64,000 nucleotides of DNA from CAVSCD01 sp963726335 (GCA_963726335.1 CAVSCD010000004.1:248001-312000), one strand, 5' to 3'. Counted from the stretch's first letter, positions 43,901 through 53,727 are shown. Numbers and translations: made by a program. The notes: generated by a model from the sequence alone, not told the origin.

Positions 43901-44789
43901 AGACCTTGGATTCGAGGGTCTTCAGCCGGGAGATATCCAAGTCACCGAGCTTCATCTCGGCGGCGATCCGGATATGCCCAGCTTCCCTGGGGTCAAGGTC
44001 GAGGAAACGGCAGCAATAGGCGTCGACGGAAACCTGATTGATTCCGGCCACGACCTGCCGCGGCGAAACCGTCCGGCCGGGGCCGAACGGACCATTCTCG
44101 GTAAGAATGGTGATCGCGTCGACGACGCAGAGATCCGGAACGATCACCGAAGCCAGCTCCGCGATGGCATGCTCGAGGTAGTCGTCGCTCCGATGCCAGG
44201 AGCCGTTGTCGGAGTTGAAGCCCATCAGGTTCTTCATGGTGCAGGTGACTCGGGTGCTGTCGTGTTGCTTGACGATCGGGACGTTGATCAGGACATCATT
44301 CTCCAGTGCCCGGCGGACGATGACGGCTTTCTTGAGGTGCCGGCCTTGCGGCACGGGGACCTCGACCCAGTCGCCGTCGGACCGTGGATAGACCATCTTG
44401 CCGCCCGCCTTCTCGACAGCCTCGATGATGCCGGTGGAATACCACCGGCCCGCGCCGTGGCCCGAGGCCACGACGGCTTCGGCCGCACCCGCCTCGAGGC
44501 AGCGGCTGACCAGGGTTCCCATGAGCTCGGGGTTTGTGGAAACACCGGGACGGCTTCCTTGAGGGTTGGGAAGGCAGACGACCTTGGCGCCCCGGCCGAC
44601 AAACGCCTTTATGCCGCCGAGCGCGGTGAGAGCGGCGTCGAGCGCCAGCGGCACGGATTTCCCCTCGACGGCCGCGATCGCCGGCTTGCCGTCCTGCTGT
44701 ATCGAGTCCAGCGTCAGCGCCCGCCCGGTTGTCACGGCGGCCAGGACCGCCGCCGACCTTTCCAGAAACTTGCGTCTGTTCATCGTCAT
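43899..44789 (-). CDS. Tat-exported DUF362 family protein
   Basis: 296 aa from the second of three close ATGs, 7 nt after GGAG. A twin-arginine signal (MNRRKFLERSAAVLAAVTTG) is clear. The body has DUF362 features: KAFVGRGAKVVCLPNPQG, GATEAVVASGHG-like turn, LINVPIVKQHDSTRVTCTMKNLMGFN and the closing VDAYCCRFLDLDP. Many DUF362 proteins carry ferredoxin clusters, but this one has no Cys-rich motif. Family role is poorly known. Its promoter (TTGACG/TAGCAT) faces away from the secreted-protein gene at 44923. Confidence 0.83.
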   Translation of the reverse strand: MTMNRRKFLERSAAVLAAVTTGRALTLDSIQQDGKPAIAAVEGKSVPLALDAALTALGGIKAFVGRGAKVVCLPNPQGSRPGVSTNPELMGTLVSRCLEAGAAEAVVASGHGAGRWYSTGIIEAVEKAGGKMVYPRSDGDWVEVPVPQGRHLKKAVIVRRALENDVLINVPIVKQHDSTRVTCTMKNLMGFNSDNGSWHRSDDYLEHAIAELASVIVPDLCVVDAITILTENGPFGPGRTVSPRQVVAGINQVSVDAYCCRFLDLDPREAGHIRIAAEMKLGDLDISRLKTLESKV

Positions 44790-44809
44790 CGGCATTCTCC
44801 TTTTGATCT

Positions 44810-44839
44810 ATGCTAATGGAATCGCCGGATCATCGTCAA
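44810..44839 (-). promoter_or_regulatory. Promoter of the DUF362 gene
   Basis: Minus strand TTGACG (44834-44839), 18 bp, TAGCAT (44810-44815), about 20 bp before the start codon region. The -10 box is a weak match. Confidence 0.4.
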
Positions 44840-44922
44840 CCGCGCCTGCGGCCGCCGGGCAGGTCCTCGGGAAGGATTTGCTTAGGAGCTCCTTTCTTGG
44901 TAAAAAGAAGCGAGGAGTTGCC

Positions 44923-47184
44923 ATGAAAGCGTTTCTACTTGTCTTCTTAGGCGCAGTGAGCCTCGGCCTGAGTCAAGGACCGGAAGCCGAATTCGTCGTG
45001 CACGGGCCGTCGCCTCGCGCCCCGGTCGCCCACTTGGGCCGCTATCACGTGCTGACCTGCGACCGGACGTCGGTGGTTCTCGACGGCGACCGGGGGATGA
45101 GCGTCGTGATGGTCGGCGAGCGGGAAGACGGCGGGAGCGCCGCCGACGGCCTCACGGCCCGGCTGGGTCCGGGCTCGCTTCAGGCGGAGCTCAATCACGG
45201 CGGCCGGCGGATCGTCCTCGACCAGGCCAACGATTCCACGGCCCGGCTCGAGATCATCTCCCAGGGTCCGACCCACGCCGCCGCTCGCGTGTTCTTCTCG
45301 CTGCGCTCGGCGGACGGCCGGCCGTACGGGACGGGGACACTCGACATCATCGTCTATACGAACAGGGTCCATTTTATCCCCAGCGTGTTCGTCGATGACC
45401 TGGAGACGGCGTCGATCGAGCGAAGCGGCCTCAGGTTCGGCCTGCCGGGCGTGGCCGGAAGCCTTGAAATCCTGGGCCGGCCCGTTGCGCCGAAATCGGA
45501 CAGCTGGTCCGGCGGGTTCGGCGAGCCCGCGGCGGCTTTCGATGTCGGGTTCGAACAGACCGGCGGGCGGGCCGTCAAGCTCGGCTGGCTGCGCAACCAA
45601 TACCCGCCCTTCATCTACCTCCGCGAGGTGGCTGTGGACCCCCGGAACGACGACCTTTATGAGCGCTGGCCGCTCTGGATCACGCAGCGGGGCACGCCTC
45701 TCGGTTGGCGGCAGGATGGGTCGAGCGGGCTCGAGGTCGATTACTCCAAGGGAAAGCCCGTGAGCCTGTCGCTGCTCTGGGTGAAGGATAAGGCCGTCGC
45801 CATCCCGGCGGGAGGGCATGCGGCTTTCAACGCTCCGCTCGCGGTCGTGCTGGGCGGGACGAAGGCCGAGGCTCAAGCCCGCTGGGAGGATTACTCCCGG
45901 CCCCTTGTGCCGACCGTCGAACCCGGAGACTTCCGCTACTATAACGAGATCGAGGGAATCTACGAGGTGGACTCGCGCGGCCGGGCCGTGTCCGTGGTGT
46001 TCGACGCCGCCGGGGAGAAATCCGGCCGCGCCCCGCTCGTGCGCGTCTGGAATCTCCAGGGCACGGGCGCGCACGCCTTCCGGTCCGACGGCGAACCGAC
46101 GCCCTTCACCTTGATGAACGACGGCGACATCGTCGACGACCCGATGGTGTTCATCGTCAAGAACGCCACGGGTCCCGCCCGCTCGGCCGTTGTCTCGCTC
46201 GACGTTCCGGCGGGGAAGACGGTCCGGCTGACCGGCGAGCCGGGGAAGGGCCTCCAATTCGCCTACCAGATGCATTCGGAACTCGAGACCTACGAAGCGT
46301 GGTCCGACCGGTGCGACGGTTCGCCCTTGTTCCGTTTCCATTTAAAGGAAATCGCCATCTATCAGGCAACCTTTCCCGGGGCCCGGGACTACGCCTTTTT
46401 CAAGCTGCCTCTCTATTTCATGAAGAACGGGGTCAACCCGTCGACGTTCATGACCCAGCTCAGGGATTTCGAGATCAGGGAGAACGGCCCCGAGGCGATC
46501 GTCTGGGCGGTCCGGAGCGTGACCCCGCAGCTGACGGGGCTCTCCTCCTACACCTGCCGGGTCCCGGACGCGCCCGAAGCGCTGAGCTTCGAGGTCACGG
46601 CCGAATTCGTGCCGCTGGACGACGGCCGCCGCTGGACGAGCCTGGAATACTGCGACCTCTATCCGTTTGAAGATGTCTATCGCCGCAATTTCCATTACCG
46701 CGATGTGACCTGGCTGACCGAGGACGGCGTCTTCGACCGCGTCGGCGCCGGCTCTTGGAGCATGAGGTTCGAGGCCGTCGAAGAGCCGGGCCAGCCGGGG
46801 TTCCATTCCCGGACGGAAAAAAGGGACGGGCCGGGCGCGAAGGTCCCGCCGTCCGGGGAAGGACAGGCCTGGTTCCTGGGCAATAATGCCGAGCGGGGCA
46901 GCATTCTGTATCGGCGGGGCCGGTGGGACGTGTCGGCCGGGATCCAGCCGTCCTTCAGCCTGTGCAACGCCTGGGTGGATATTCACAACTCCCTCGCCGC
47001 CCGTACCGATGCCGGGGCGGTCGAAAGGGTGAGCTATGCGGTCGACATTTTTCCCGGCGCCGTGCCCGAGCTTGACGTCCTCAACCGGTTTCTCGCACGC
47101 GACGCCGGGCCGGGAAAGGTCCGGGGGATCAAGGCGGCGCGTTTTTCGCCCAAGGGGGAGATCATCGGTTTCGTACCCGAGTAG
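44923..47184 (+). CDS. Large secreted protein of unknown family
   Basis: 753 aa; ATG 5 nt after GAGGAG. Signal peptide MKAFLLVFLGAVSLGLSQG, no membrane segment afterwards. Composition and alternating hydrophobics suggest stacked beta domains. Blocks include GYRVHFIPSVFVDDLE-like strands (about 150-165), RNQYPPFIYLREVAVDPRNDDLYERWPLW, and ARDYAFFKLPLYFMKNG. I do not recognise the family. It resembles rhamnogalacturonan-lyase or RIFT-barrel type accessory proteins in general look only. It lies 39 nt upstream of an SSS symporter and an AGE epimerase in the same orientation, so a role in saccharide cleavage or binding is likely. Confidence 0.75.
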   Translation: MKAFLLVFLGAVSLGLSQGPEAEFVVHGPSPRAPVAHLGRYHVLTCDRTSVVLDGDRGMSVVMVGEREDGGSAADGLTARLGPGSLQAELNHGGRRIVLDQANDSTARLEIISQGPTHAAARVFFSLRSADGRPYGTGTLDIIVYTNRVHFIPSVFVDDLETASIERSGLRFGLPGVAGSLEILGRPVAPKSDSWSGGFGEPAAAFDVGFEQTGGRAVKLGWLRNQYPPFIYLREVAVDPRNDDLYERWPLWITQRGTPLGWRQDGSSGLEVDYSKGKPVSLSLLWVKDKAVAIPAGGHAAFNAPLAVVLGGTKAEAQARWEDYSRPLVPTVEPGDFRYYNEIEGIYEVDSRGRAVSVVFDAAGEKSGRAPLVRVWNLQGTGAHAFRSDGEPTPFTLMNDGDIVDDPMVFIVKNATGPARSAVVSLDVPAGKTVRLTGEPGKGLQFAYQMHSELETYEAWSDRCDGSPLFRFHLKEIAIYQATFPGARDYAFFKLPLYFMKNGVNPSTFMTQLRDFEIRENGPEAIVWAVRSVTPQLTGLSSYTCRVPDAPEALSFEVTAEFVPLDDGRRWTSLEYCDLYPFEDVYRRNFHYRDVTWLTEDGVFDRVGAGSWSMRFEAVEEPGQPGFHSRTEKRDGPGAKVPPSGEGQAWFLGNNAERGSILYRRGRWDVSAGIQPSFSLCNAWVDIHNSLAARTDAGAVERVSYAVDIFPGAVPELDVLNRFLARDAGPGKVRGIKAARFSPKGEIIGFVPE

Positions 47185-47223
47185 GAAGGCAGGGACTGTT
47201 CGCAACGGAAAGGAGCATATAAT

Positions 47224-48971
47224 ATGGATAACGTCCAGAGCATTCGGCTTCCGGATTATCTCGTAATCCTGGCGTATTTCGCCGTCATCGTCGGCGTCGG
47301 GATGTCCTTCGCCAAGTACATCCAGAAGGCCAAAGATTACTTCGCCGCGGGCAACATCATGCCCTGGTGGCTGGCCGGGACCTCGTTCTACAAGGCCTCG
47401 TTCAGCGCGCTGCTCTTCGTCATCTACAACGAGATTGCTTATAAGTACGGCGTCGTGGCCATCGTCATCATGTGGGTTTCGCCCATCTGCATTCTCGTCG
47501 GCGGCTACCTGACCGCCAACCGCTGGCGGCGGTCGCGGGTCGTGACGCCGCTCGGTTTTATGGAGCGGCGGTACAGCCCGCTCGTCCACCAGGTGAACGT
47601 CTGGACCGGGCTGCCCCTCCGGATGTTCGACAACGCCCTCAAGATCCTCTCGACCTCGATCATTTTCGCCGTCGCCCTGAGGGGCCTGGGCCTCAACATC
47701 GTCACCTTCATGTTCATCATCGGCGCCATCATGGTGCTCTATTCCTTCATGGGCGGGCAGATGACGGTGATGATCACCGATTTTGTCAACGTCTCCATCC
47801 TGGGCGTGGCCGTGATCACGCTCTTCATCATGACCCTGGGCCGGGTCGGGAACCTGGGCGAGTTCATCAAGAAGCTCCCGGACGGGTTCCTGGCGGTCGG
47901 CGCGAAACCGTACGACTGGACCTACATCGTTTTCACCGTGTTCCTCGTCACCATCCTGACCTACAGCGCGAGCTGGGCCCTCGTCCAGAAATACAATACG
48001 CTCAAGAGCGAAAAAGAGACCCGGAAGATGATCTGGTGGATCGCCTTTCTGATGTTCATCATGCCCCCGGTCTTCTTCTTTCCCGGGTTGGCGGCGCGGG
48101 TCCTCCTGCCCGACCTGGCGAACGCCAAGGAAGTCTACGCCCTGATCAGCATGAAGATCCTCCCCATCGGGATGATGGGCTTTGTCCTGTCCGCCGTCAT
48201 CAGCTCGACCATGTCCACGCTGGGCTCGGAGTTCAACACGCTCTCCGGGGTGCTCACGCGCGATTTTTACAAGAAAAAGATCAAGCCCGAGATGACCGAA
48301 AAACAGGAGGTCTTCATGGGCCGGACGTTCACCGCCGTCATCGGCACGGTGACCGTCCTCCTGGCCGTCCTGTTCAACGCCCTCCAGGGACTCAACTTGA
48401 TGGACATCATGTTCCGGGTGTTCAGCGCTTTCGCGCCGGCCATCATGATCCCGCTCGTGTTCGGGCTGCTGTTCAAGAAATTCAACGCCCGGGGGGCGAT
48501 GGCCGGCGTGATCGCGGGCTCGATCACCGGCGTGCTCCTGGTGCTGGTGAACTTCTTCCTGGTCCAGGCCTATGTCGACGAGATGAGGATCAATCCGACA
48601 CTCGACTTCTGGCTGAGGAGCGGCTGGAACTCGGCCGCCACCGTGCTCTCCATCACGGCGACGATCCTGGGGATGTGGCTGGGCTCGGCCTCCCGGCCCA
48701 CGCCCGCCGACGAGATCGCGCGCCGGGACGAGTTCTTCCACGACCTGGAGAGGCCGTTCCTGTTCGATGAGAAGGACCAGAAGCCGCTGTCGCCGTTCCG
48801 GATCATCGGGTTTATGCTGCTCGTCTTCGGGGCGGCCATCGCGGCCATCGCCCTGTTCATCCTGTTCTATTATCACGATGCCCGCGCTTTCCGGATCGAC
48901 CTCATCGTCGCCGTGGTCCTGATGGCGCTCGGCGCCTTGATGCGCACAGCGGAAAAAAGGCGGCGGCCTGA
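47224..48971 (+). CDS. Sodium:solute symporter (SSS family); frame runs on into the epimerase gene
   Basis: About 582 aa, 13-14 membrane segments, AAGGAG 8 nt before the ATG. Typical SSS features: N-terminal PDYLVILAYFAVIVGVGMSFAKYIQKAKDYFAAG, PWWLAGTSFYKASFSALLF, then SAVISSTMSTLGSEFNTLSGVLTRDFYKK. Sugar and sialic acid carriers of this family use Na+. As sequenced there is no stop before the next gene. Adding one A to the A6 run at 48953-48958 would end the protein with EKKAAA at TGA 48969-48971, 37 nt before the epimerase ATG, which has its own ribosome site. I therefore treat it as a separate gene. Confidence 0.82.
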
Positions 48972-49008
48972 GCCGGCCCGCCGGAACCCGGCATCGGAGG
49001 ATATTCAA

Positions 49009-50397
49009 ATGAAACGCAGAAGCTTCCTGTCCACGGTCGCGGTCGGGGGCCTGGCGGCCGTCGATCCGGGAAAACACCTTCGGGCGGAACCGCCCGCCGG
49101 TCCGGGTCCGGCAGTGTCGAGCGAGGAGCTTTCCGGAGTTGGGGCCGCTTCCCTGGCTCGGCCGCGAGTCTCCCGCGACGTCCAGGACCCGGCCGCGTCC
49201 ATATCGAAAATCGGCCGCTGGACGCTCGGGGAGATCCGCGATCATTTCCAGAAAGAGCTCGAGACCGACGTCATCGCTTTCTGGGAAAAGCTCGGAGTCG
49301 ACAGTCAATACGGCGGCTACTTGCGCCCGGATAAGAAGACCGGGACCTACCCGACGACCGACAAGGACCTGTATTCTCAGGGCCGGATCCTCTGGGTCTT
49401 TTCCTACCTTTACAATCATTTCGGGCGGGATCCCCGCCACCTCGAGGCGGCCCGCCAAGGCAAGGAGGCCCTGGTCAAGCATGCCCTCCTGCCGGACGGG
49501 CACTGGGGGACGCTCTACGCCCGCGACTGGACGTTGAAGCAGGGGTTTTTCGATATCTACGCGGACATCTACATGATCCTCGGGCTGGCCGAGTATTTCA
49601 AGGCGTCGGGCGACGAGGACGCCTGGCGCCTGGCCGTGCGCACGTCATACGTCGTCAACGAGACCATCCTCTCGCCGAGCTACCAGGGCCAGGGTCACGG
49701 ACCCTTCTACGAACCCGGGGTCAAGCGGCTCGGCACCTGGGTCCATTTCTTATTCCCGCTGACGTTTCTCCTGAAGTACAAAAGCGACGAGGGCCTCGAA
49801 CCGGTCGCCAGGATGTGCGTCCGGAACATGCTCCAATATCATTGGGACAGGAAGGGAGGGTTCGCCTACGAGTGCCTGGACCATCTCTACAAGCCCTATC
49901 CGATCGATTACCTGTCCCGGTTCGACGACAAGTTCAATTACCGGGAGGCGTACATATCCGGCTGGCACAGCATCCAGGGCGCCTACAAGATCATGCTCGA
50001 GGCCCTTCGTGTCGGCAGCCGCGAGATGTTCGCGGACGGGCTCGAGTTCGGCTGCCAGATCTTCAAGACCCACTGGAAGGACAGCCCGCCCTGCGGGTTC
50101 TATGATTTCTCGGACGCCGATGAACTCAAGCAGGGGAGGGGCATCCCCTCGACGTCCGACTCGGCGATCTACGATTTCCTGCTGTTCGCCTTGCTGGCCG
50201 TCGAGAACACCCTGTCGCCCCGGGCGATGGACTGTTTTGAAAAAGCCTACGCCTGCTCCCTCAGCCGGCCGATCTTCAACGGCTCGCTGACGCTCCACGA
50301 GCCGCGGGGCGTCATGCTCATGATCCAGAGCCTCGACCGGCTGATCGAACGGGGCGGCCGCGCCTCCGGATTCCTGGCGGCTAAATCGTCAGCTTGA
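49009..50397 (+). CDS. Tat-exported N-acylglucosamine 2-epimerase (AGE) family protein
   Basis: 462 aa from the ATG at 49009, 8 nt after GGAGG. A twin-arginine signal (MKRRSFLSTVAVGGLAA) followed by a linker leads to an alpha/alpha-barrel: FWEKLGVDSQYGGYLRP, DKDLYSQGRILWVFSYLYNHFG, YARDWT, YADIYMILGLAEYF, GWHSIQGAYKIMLEALR. Members epimerise N-acylglucosamine, cellobiose or mannose; substrate not resolvable here. Export is unusual for AGE enzymes and would place it in the periplasm. It is in frame with the upstream symporter, with no stop between. The 3' end overlaps the convergent Gfo/Idh gene by 17 bp. Confidence 0.83.
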   Translation: MKRRSFLSTVAVGGLAAVDPGKHLRAEPPAGPGPAVSSEELSGVGAASLARPRVSRDVQDPAASISKIGRWTLGEIRDHFQKELETDVIAFWEKLGVDSQYGGYLRPDKKTGTYPTTDKDLYSQGRILWVFSYLYNHFGRDPRHLEAARQGKEALVKHALLPDGHWGTLYARDWTLKQGFFDIYADIYMILGLAEYFKASGDEDAWRLAVRTSYVVNETILSPSYQGQGHGPFYEPGVKRLGTWVHFLFPLTFLLKYKSDEGLEPVARMCVRNMLQYHWDRKGGFAYECLDHLYKPYPIDYLSRFDDKFNYREAYISGWHSIQGAYKIMLEALRVGSREMFADGLEFGCQIFKTHWKDSPPCGFYDFSDADELKQGRGIPSTSDSAIYDFLLFALLAVENTLSPRAMDCFEKAYACSLSRPIFNGSLTLHEPRGVMLMIQSLDRLIERGGRASGFLAAKSSA

Positions 50398-51409
50398 TCT
50401 TCTCGGGTTGGCCGGAGGCCAGGGACTTGTGGATGGCCTCGAGCACGGCCGTGCTGCGCACACCGTCCCGGACCGAGACGTGGGGCTCGGTATCGTGTTC
50501 GATGGCGTGAACGAACCCGCGGACAGCCGCCGGGAAAGCGCCCTGCCACTCATCGAACACCTTGTAGTTCAGGAAGGTCCGCGGACAGGAGAACTTCTCC
50601 TGCAGTATGGCATCGATGGCCTCCGCCTGCCGGTCGATCTGCAGCGTGCCCTTGGAGCCGATGAGCTCCATGTAGGAGTCGGGCATGTAGGGGCTCGTGT
50701 TGGGGTAGATCCAGGAGGCCTCGTAGGTCGCGAACCGGCCGCCCTCGTAGCTCACGAGGGACTGGATGCCGTCGTAGGTATCGAACCCTTTTTCCACGAG
50801 GACTCGCTTGACGCCCTTGGCGTAAGCTTCGATCGGGTCGGCATCGAACCACCAGGTGACGAGGTCGATGTCATGGCAGGAGAGGAACCAGGCCGGGGTC
50901 GTCCGGCCCGACCACGAGGCCAGCATCTCTGTCGGAACGAAAAGGGGATTGTTCTTGCGGGCGAAGGCGATCAGCGGGTCGCCGACCTGGCCGCTCAGGA
51001 CCATCTCTTTAACCTTATGGTAGGGAGAGAGCCAGCGGTGGTTGAAGTCGATCTGAAGCTTCTTTCCGGTCTTCTTGACGAGGCGGTAGATCTCTTCCGC
51101 CTCGGCCTGGCTCGTGGTCAGCGGCTTCTCGACAAAAACGTGGCAGCCGGCCTCGAGAGCGGCGACGACGGGATCTCTATGGAAGTGGTCGGGGGTGGCG
51201 ACGGCCACAGCGTCCAGGTGCTCCTTTTTGAGCATCTCCTTGTAATCCGCGTAGAGCGCCGTGACGCCGAACTCCTTACCGCTTTCCGCGAGACGCTGGG
51301 GGACGAAGTCGGCCAGGGCGACGATCGACGCCTGGGGGACGTTGCGAATGACCCGGCCCAGGGAATTGCCCATGATGCCGGTGCCGATGATCCCAAAACG
51401 AATGGTCAT
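50381..51409 (-). CDS. Gfo/Idh/MocA family oxidoreductase
   Basis: 342 aa; ATG at 51409 with GAGGAG 7 nt upstream. N-terminal Rossmann fold FGIIGTGIMGNSLGRVI, the EKP motif (CHVFVEKPLTTS) that holds the catalytic Lys, and a C-terminal dimer domain with SCHDIDLVTWWFDADP containing the His-x-x-Asp pair. Family enzymes oxidise or reduce sugars, inositols or sugar acids with NAD(P). Third gene of the minus operon behind the M20 peptidase and Zn-ADH, opposite KDG kinase and KDPG aldolase, so a sugar-acid redox step is likely. Confidence 0.88.
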   Translation of the reverse strand: MTIRFGIIGTGIMGNSLGRVIRNVPQASIVALADFVPQRLAESGKEFGVTALYADYKEMLKKEHLDAVAVATPDHFHRDPVVAALEAGCHVFVEKPLTTSQAEAEEIYRLVKKTGKKLQIDFNHRWLSPYHKVKEMVLSGQVGDPLIAFARKNNPLFVPTEMLASWSGRTTPAWFLSCHDIDLVTWWFDADPIEAYAKGVKRVLVEKGFDTYDGIQSLVSYEGGRFATYEASWIYPNTSPYMPDSYMELIGSKGTLQIDRQAEAIDAILQEKFSCPRTFLNYKVFDEWQGAFPAAVRGFVHAIEHDTEPHVSVRDGVRSTAVLEAIHKSLASGQPEKIKLTI

Positions 51410-51437
51410 GTGCTGTCTCCTCTCTCGGAAATTTAGG

Positions 51438-52478
51438 TTAGAAAATGAACAGGCCCTTGAGACCTTTCTTCTCGTCCAGGGCGGTGAAGAACTCCTGCCA
51501 GCGCTCGATTCCGCCGCGGTGGGTGACGAACGGGGCGACCTGGACCCGCCCGCTGGCGACGAGCCCGATCGCCGTATCCCATGAGGTGTAAGACGTCGAG
51601 AGGTTGAAAACGTAAGTAACGGACTTGAACATGCCGGCCGCGTAAGGGAAGGTGATTTCGGGGCGGGCCGTCAGGCCGATGGCCGTCACCCGGCCGAGCT
51701 TGCGGACAAGCTGGAGTCCCAGGGCGATGCCCGGGGCGGCGCCGCTCGCCTCGACGACCAGGTCGGCCCCGCGGCCCCGGGTCAGTCCGAGAACGATCCC
51801 CGGGACGTCGTCCTTCTGGACGTTGACGACATGGTCGATGGTCCCGAGCTTCCGGGCAGTGGGCATCCGGAGCTCTTCGTCGACGTTGGTCCCGACGAGA
51901 ATGACGGTGGCGGCGCCCGCGGCCTTGGCCGCCTGGGCGGCCGTGATGCCGATCGGGCCCGGACCGATGACCGCGACCACGTCACCGGCCCTGACCTCGC
52001 CGCGCTCGATGACGTCGGTGACCACGTTGGCCGTCGGCTCGACCTGGGCGGCGTCCTCGAAGTCGAGGGAGTCGGGGATGCGGTGGAGCAGGGCCGGCTC
52101 GGGATAGCGCATGTACTTGGCGAAGCAGCCGTCGATGCCCCAGCCGGGGGACCGCTTGTCGGGGCAGAGCTGCCGGTTGCCCGACCGGCAGAGCCAGCAT
52201 TTGCCGCAGGCCTGGGTGTGAGGCTCGCCCACGACCCGGTCCCCGGGCTTCCAGTCCGGGACGTTTTTGCCGACTTCCGCCACGACCCCCGCGAACTCGT
52301 GCCCCAGGATGACGGGCGGCCAGTAGGGGAACTCATCGTGATAGATGTGAAGGTCGGTGCCGCAGATGCCCGCGGCCTTGACCTCGATCAGGACTTCGTT
52401 GTCCCCGATCTCGGGGACCGGGACCTCCCGGACCTCGATCAGGCCGACACCCTTGGCGGTTTTGACCAAGGCGTTCAT
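51438..52478 (-). CDS. Zinc-dependent alcohol dehydrogenase (threonine/sorbitol dehydrogenase-like MDR)
   Basis: 346 aa from the ATG at 52478, 4 nt after the M20 stop; an ATG five codons earlier overlapping that stop is also possible. Catalytic zinc ligands in GICGTDLHIYHDEFPYWPPVILGHEFAG, structural zinc cysteines in CGKCWLCRSGNRQLC, and nucleotide site VIGPGPIGITAAQAAKAAGA. Likely oxidises a sugar, polyol or sugar acid. It lies between M20 and Gfo/Idh genes with short spacings, so co-transcribed from the 53.8-kb promoter. Confidence 0.88.
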   Translation of the reverse strand: MNALVKTAKGVGLIEVREVPVPEIGDNEVLIEVKAAGICGTDLHIYHDEFPYWPPVILGHEFAGVVAEVGKNVPDWKPGDRVVGEPHTQACGKCWLCRSGNRQLCPDKRSPGWGIDGCFAKYMRYPEPALLHRIPDSLDFEDAAQVEPTANVVTDVIERGEVRAGDVVAVIGPGPIGITAAQAAKAAGAATVILVGTNVDEELRMPTARKLGTIDHVVNVQKDDVPGIVLGLTRGRGADLVVEASGAAPGIALGLQLVRKLGRVTAIGLTARPEITFPYAAGMFKSVTYVFNLSTSYTSWDTAIGLVASGRVQVAPFVTHRGGIERWQEFFTALDEKKGLKGLFIF

Positions 52479-52482
52479 GGTT

Positions 52483-53727
52483 TTATCTCTCATTTTCGAA
52501 CCCGCTCCAATCGCCGATAAAATGGATGACGGCCAGGGCGGCCCGGCGAATCTCGTCGATGGGCACGTTCTCCTGAATCCCGTGCGCCGAGCTAATCGAT
52601 CCGGGACCGAAGACTACGGCCGGAATACCCAACTGCTCCGAGTACCGCCAGGAATCGCAGGAAGCGTTCATGAAGGCCGGTCCCGAGGCGATTCCGGCTT
52701 TGCCGGCGGCCCCGATGAGGCCGCCGACCAAGGGGTGGTTCCCGTCCACCCAGGAGGGGTCGCTGTTGAGCATATTGAACAGGACTTCGGCCCGGTGGGG
52801 AGCGACGGCCTCCCGGAGCTTCGCCTGGATGTCGGCCCGGTGGAACGGCGGGAGAAAACCGAAGACGCCTTTAAGGACGGCATCGGAAGGAGCGGCCGCC
52901 GGCCAGTTCCCCGTATGCAGCATGCCGAAGGTGCACGGCATGGGGTTGGGATGCGCGGCGACCATCGGGACGTGCCGGCGGGCGACCGCCAGCAGCTCTT
53001 CCCTGACTTTCTCGATCGAATCCATGCACTTGACGGCTTCTTTGAGGGCGCTCACCGTCGACCCGGGGCTGCCGCTGTGACCGGCCACGCCGGTCGTCCT
53101 CACTTCGAACCAGACTGCGCCCCGGACGAGATGCGCGACCTGGAGTTCGGTCGGCTCGACGACGATGCAAGCGTCCGCCTGGAGGCCGTTCCGGACGACG
53201 AGCAGGCTCCCGTTGCCGCCGCTTTCCTCCTCGACAACGAAATCGACAGTCACGTCGCCGGCGGGCCGCCAACGGAGGTCGCGAAGGGCCTTGAGCACCA
53301 GCCAGACGGTGACGACCTGGCCCTTGGCGTCGTTCGATCCCCTTCCGTAGACCCGCCCGTCCCGGACCACGGGGGAGAAGGCGTCGGTCTGCCCTCGGGT
53401 CTCGGGCACGACGTCCAGGTGCGTGTTGAAGGCCAGGCTTTTCCCACCGGCGGCCCCCGCGATCTTCAATCGCAGGTTCGCCGTTTCGCCATAAGAAAAT
53501 CCGTCCAGGCGGAACGAATAATCGGGATCGTCCATGATCGAATCCGGTACCACCACGAGCTCCGCCGAATCGGCGAGGCTCTCGGCCCTGGGCTTCAGCC
53601 AGCGTCCGATCTCCTGCTGTTTGCCCCGGACCGAGGGGATCCGGATAAGGTCGCACAGGAGGTCGACGGCCGCCTCCAGGTTGTTTTTGACCGCCGTTTC
53701 GGCGGCTGTCACGTCCATTTGAGCCAT
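52483..53727 (-). CDS. M20 family metallopeptidase/deacylase (ArgE/DapE-like)
   Basis: 414 aa; ATG at 53727 with GGAGGTGG upstream. Metal-site motifs: FNTHLDVVP (His, Asp), GRGSNDAKGQV (Asp), VEEESGGNGS (catalytic Glu-Glu) and a late SSAHGIQENVPIDE (His). The family removes acyl groups from amino acids or acts on dipeptides. In this context it may deacylate an N-acylated amino sugar or amino acid, in line with the class III aminotransferase on the other strand; this is inference. First gene of its operon. Confidence 0.87.
   Translation of the reverse strand: MAQMDVTAAETAVKNNLEAAVDLLCDLIRIPSVRGKQQEIGRWLKPRAESLADSAELVVVPDSIMDDPDYSFRLDGFSYGETANLRLKIAGAAGGKSLAFNTHLDVVPETRGQTDAFSPVVRDGRVYGRGSNDAKGQVVTVWLVLKALRDLRWRPAGDVTVDFVVEEESGGNGSLLVVRNGLQADACIVVEPTELQVAHLVRGAVWFEVRTTGVAGHSGSPGSTVSALKEAVKCMDSIEKVREELLAVARRHVPMVAAHPNPMPCTFGMLHTGNWPAAAPSDAVLKGVFGFLPPFHRADIQAKLREAVAPHRAEVLFNMLNSDPSWVDGNHPLVGGLIGAAGKAGIASGPAFMNASCDSWRYSEQLGIPAVVFGPGSISSAHGIQENVPIDEIRRAALAVIHFIGDWSGFENER

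Noticed and set aside
46342..49503. A 1,053-codon open frame on the minus strand opposite the secreted protein, symporter and epimerase genes
   Set aside because: It is antisense to three well-supported genes, is rich in Arg/His/Gly/Asp with no domain pattern, and is the usual by-product of high GC and codon bias.
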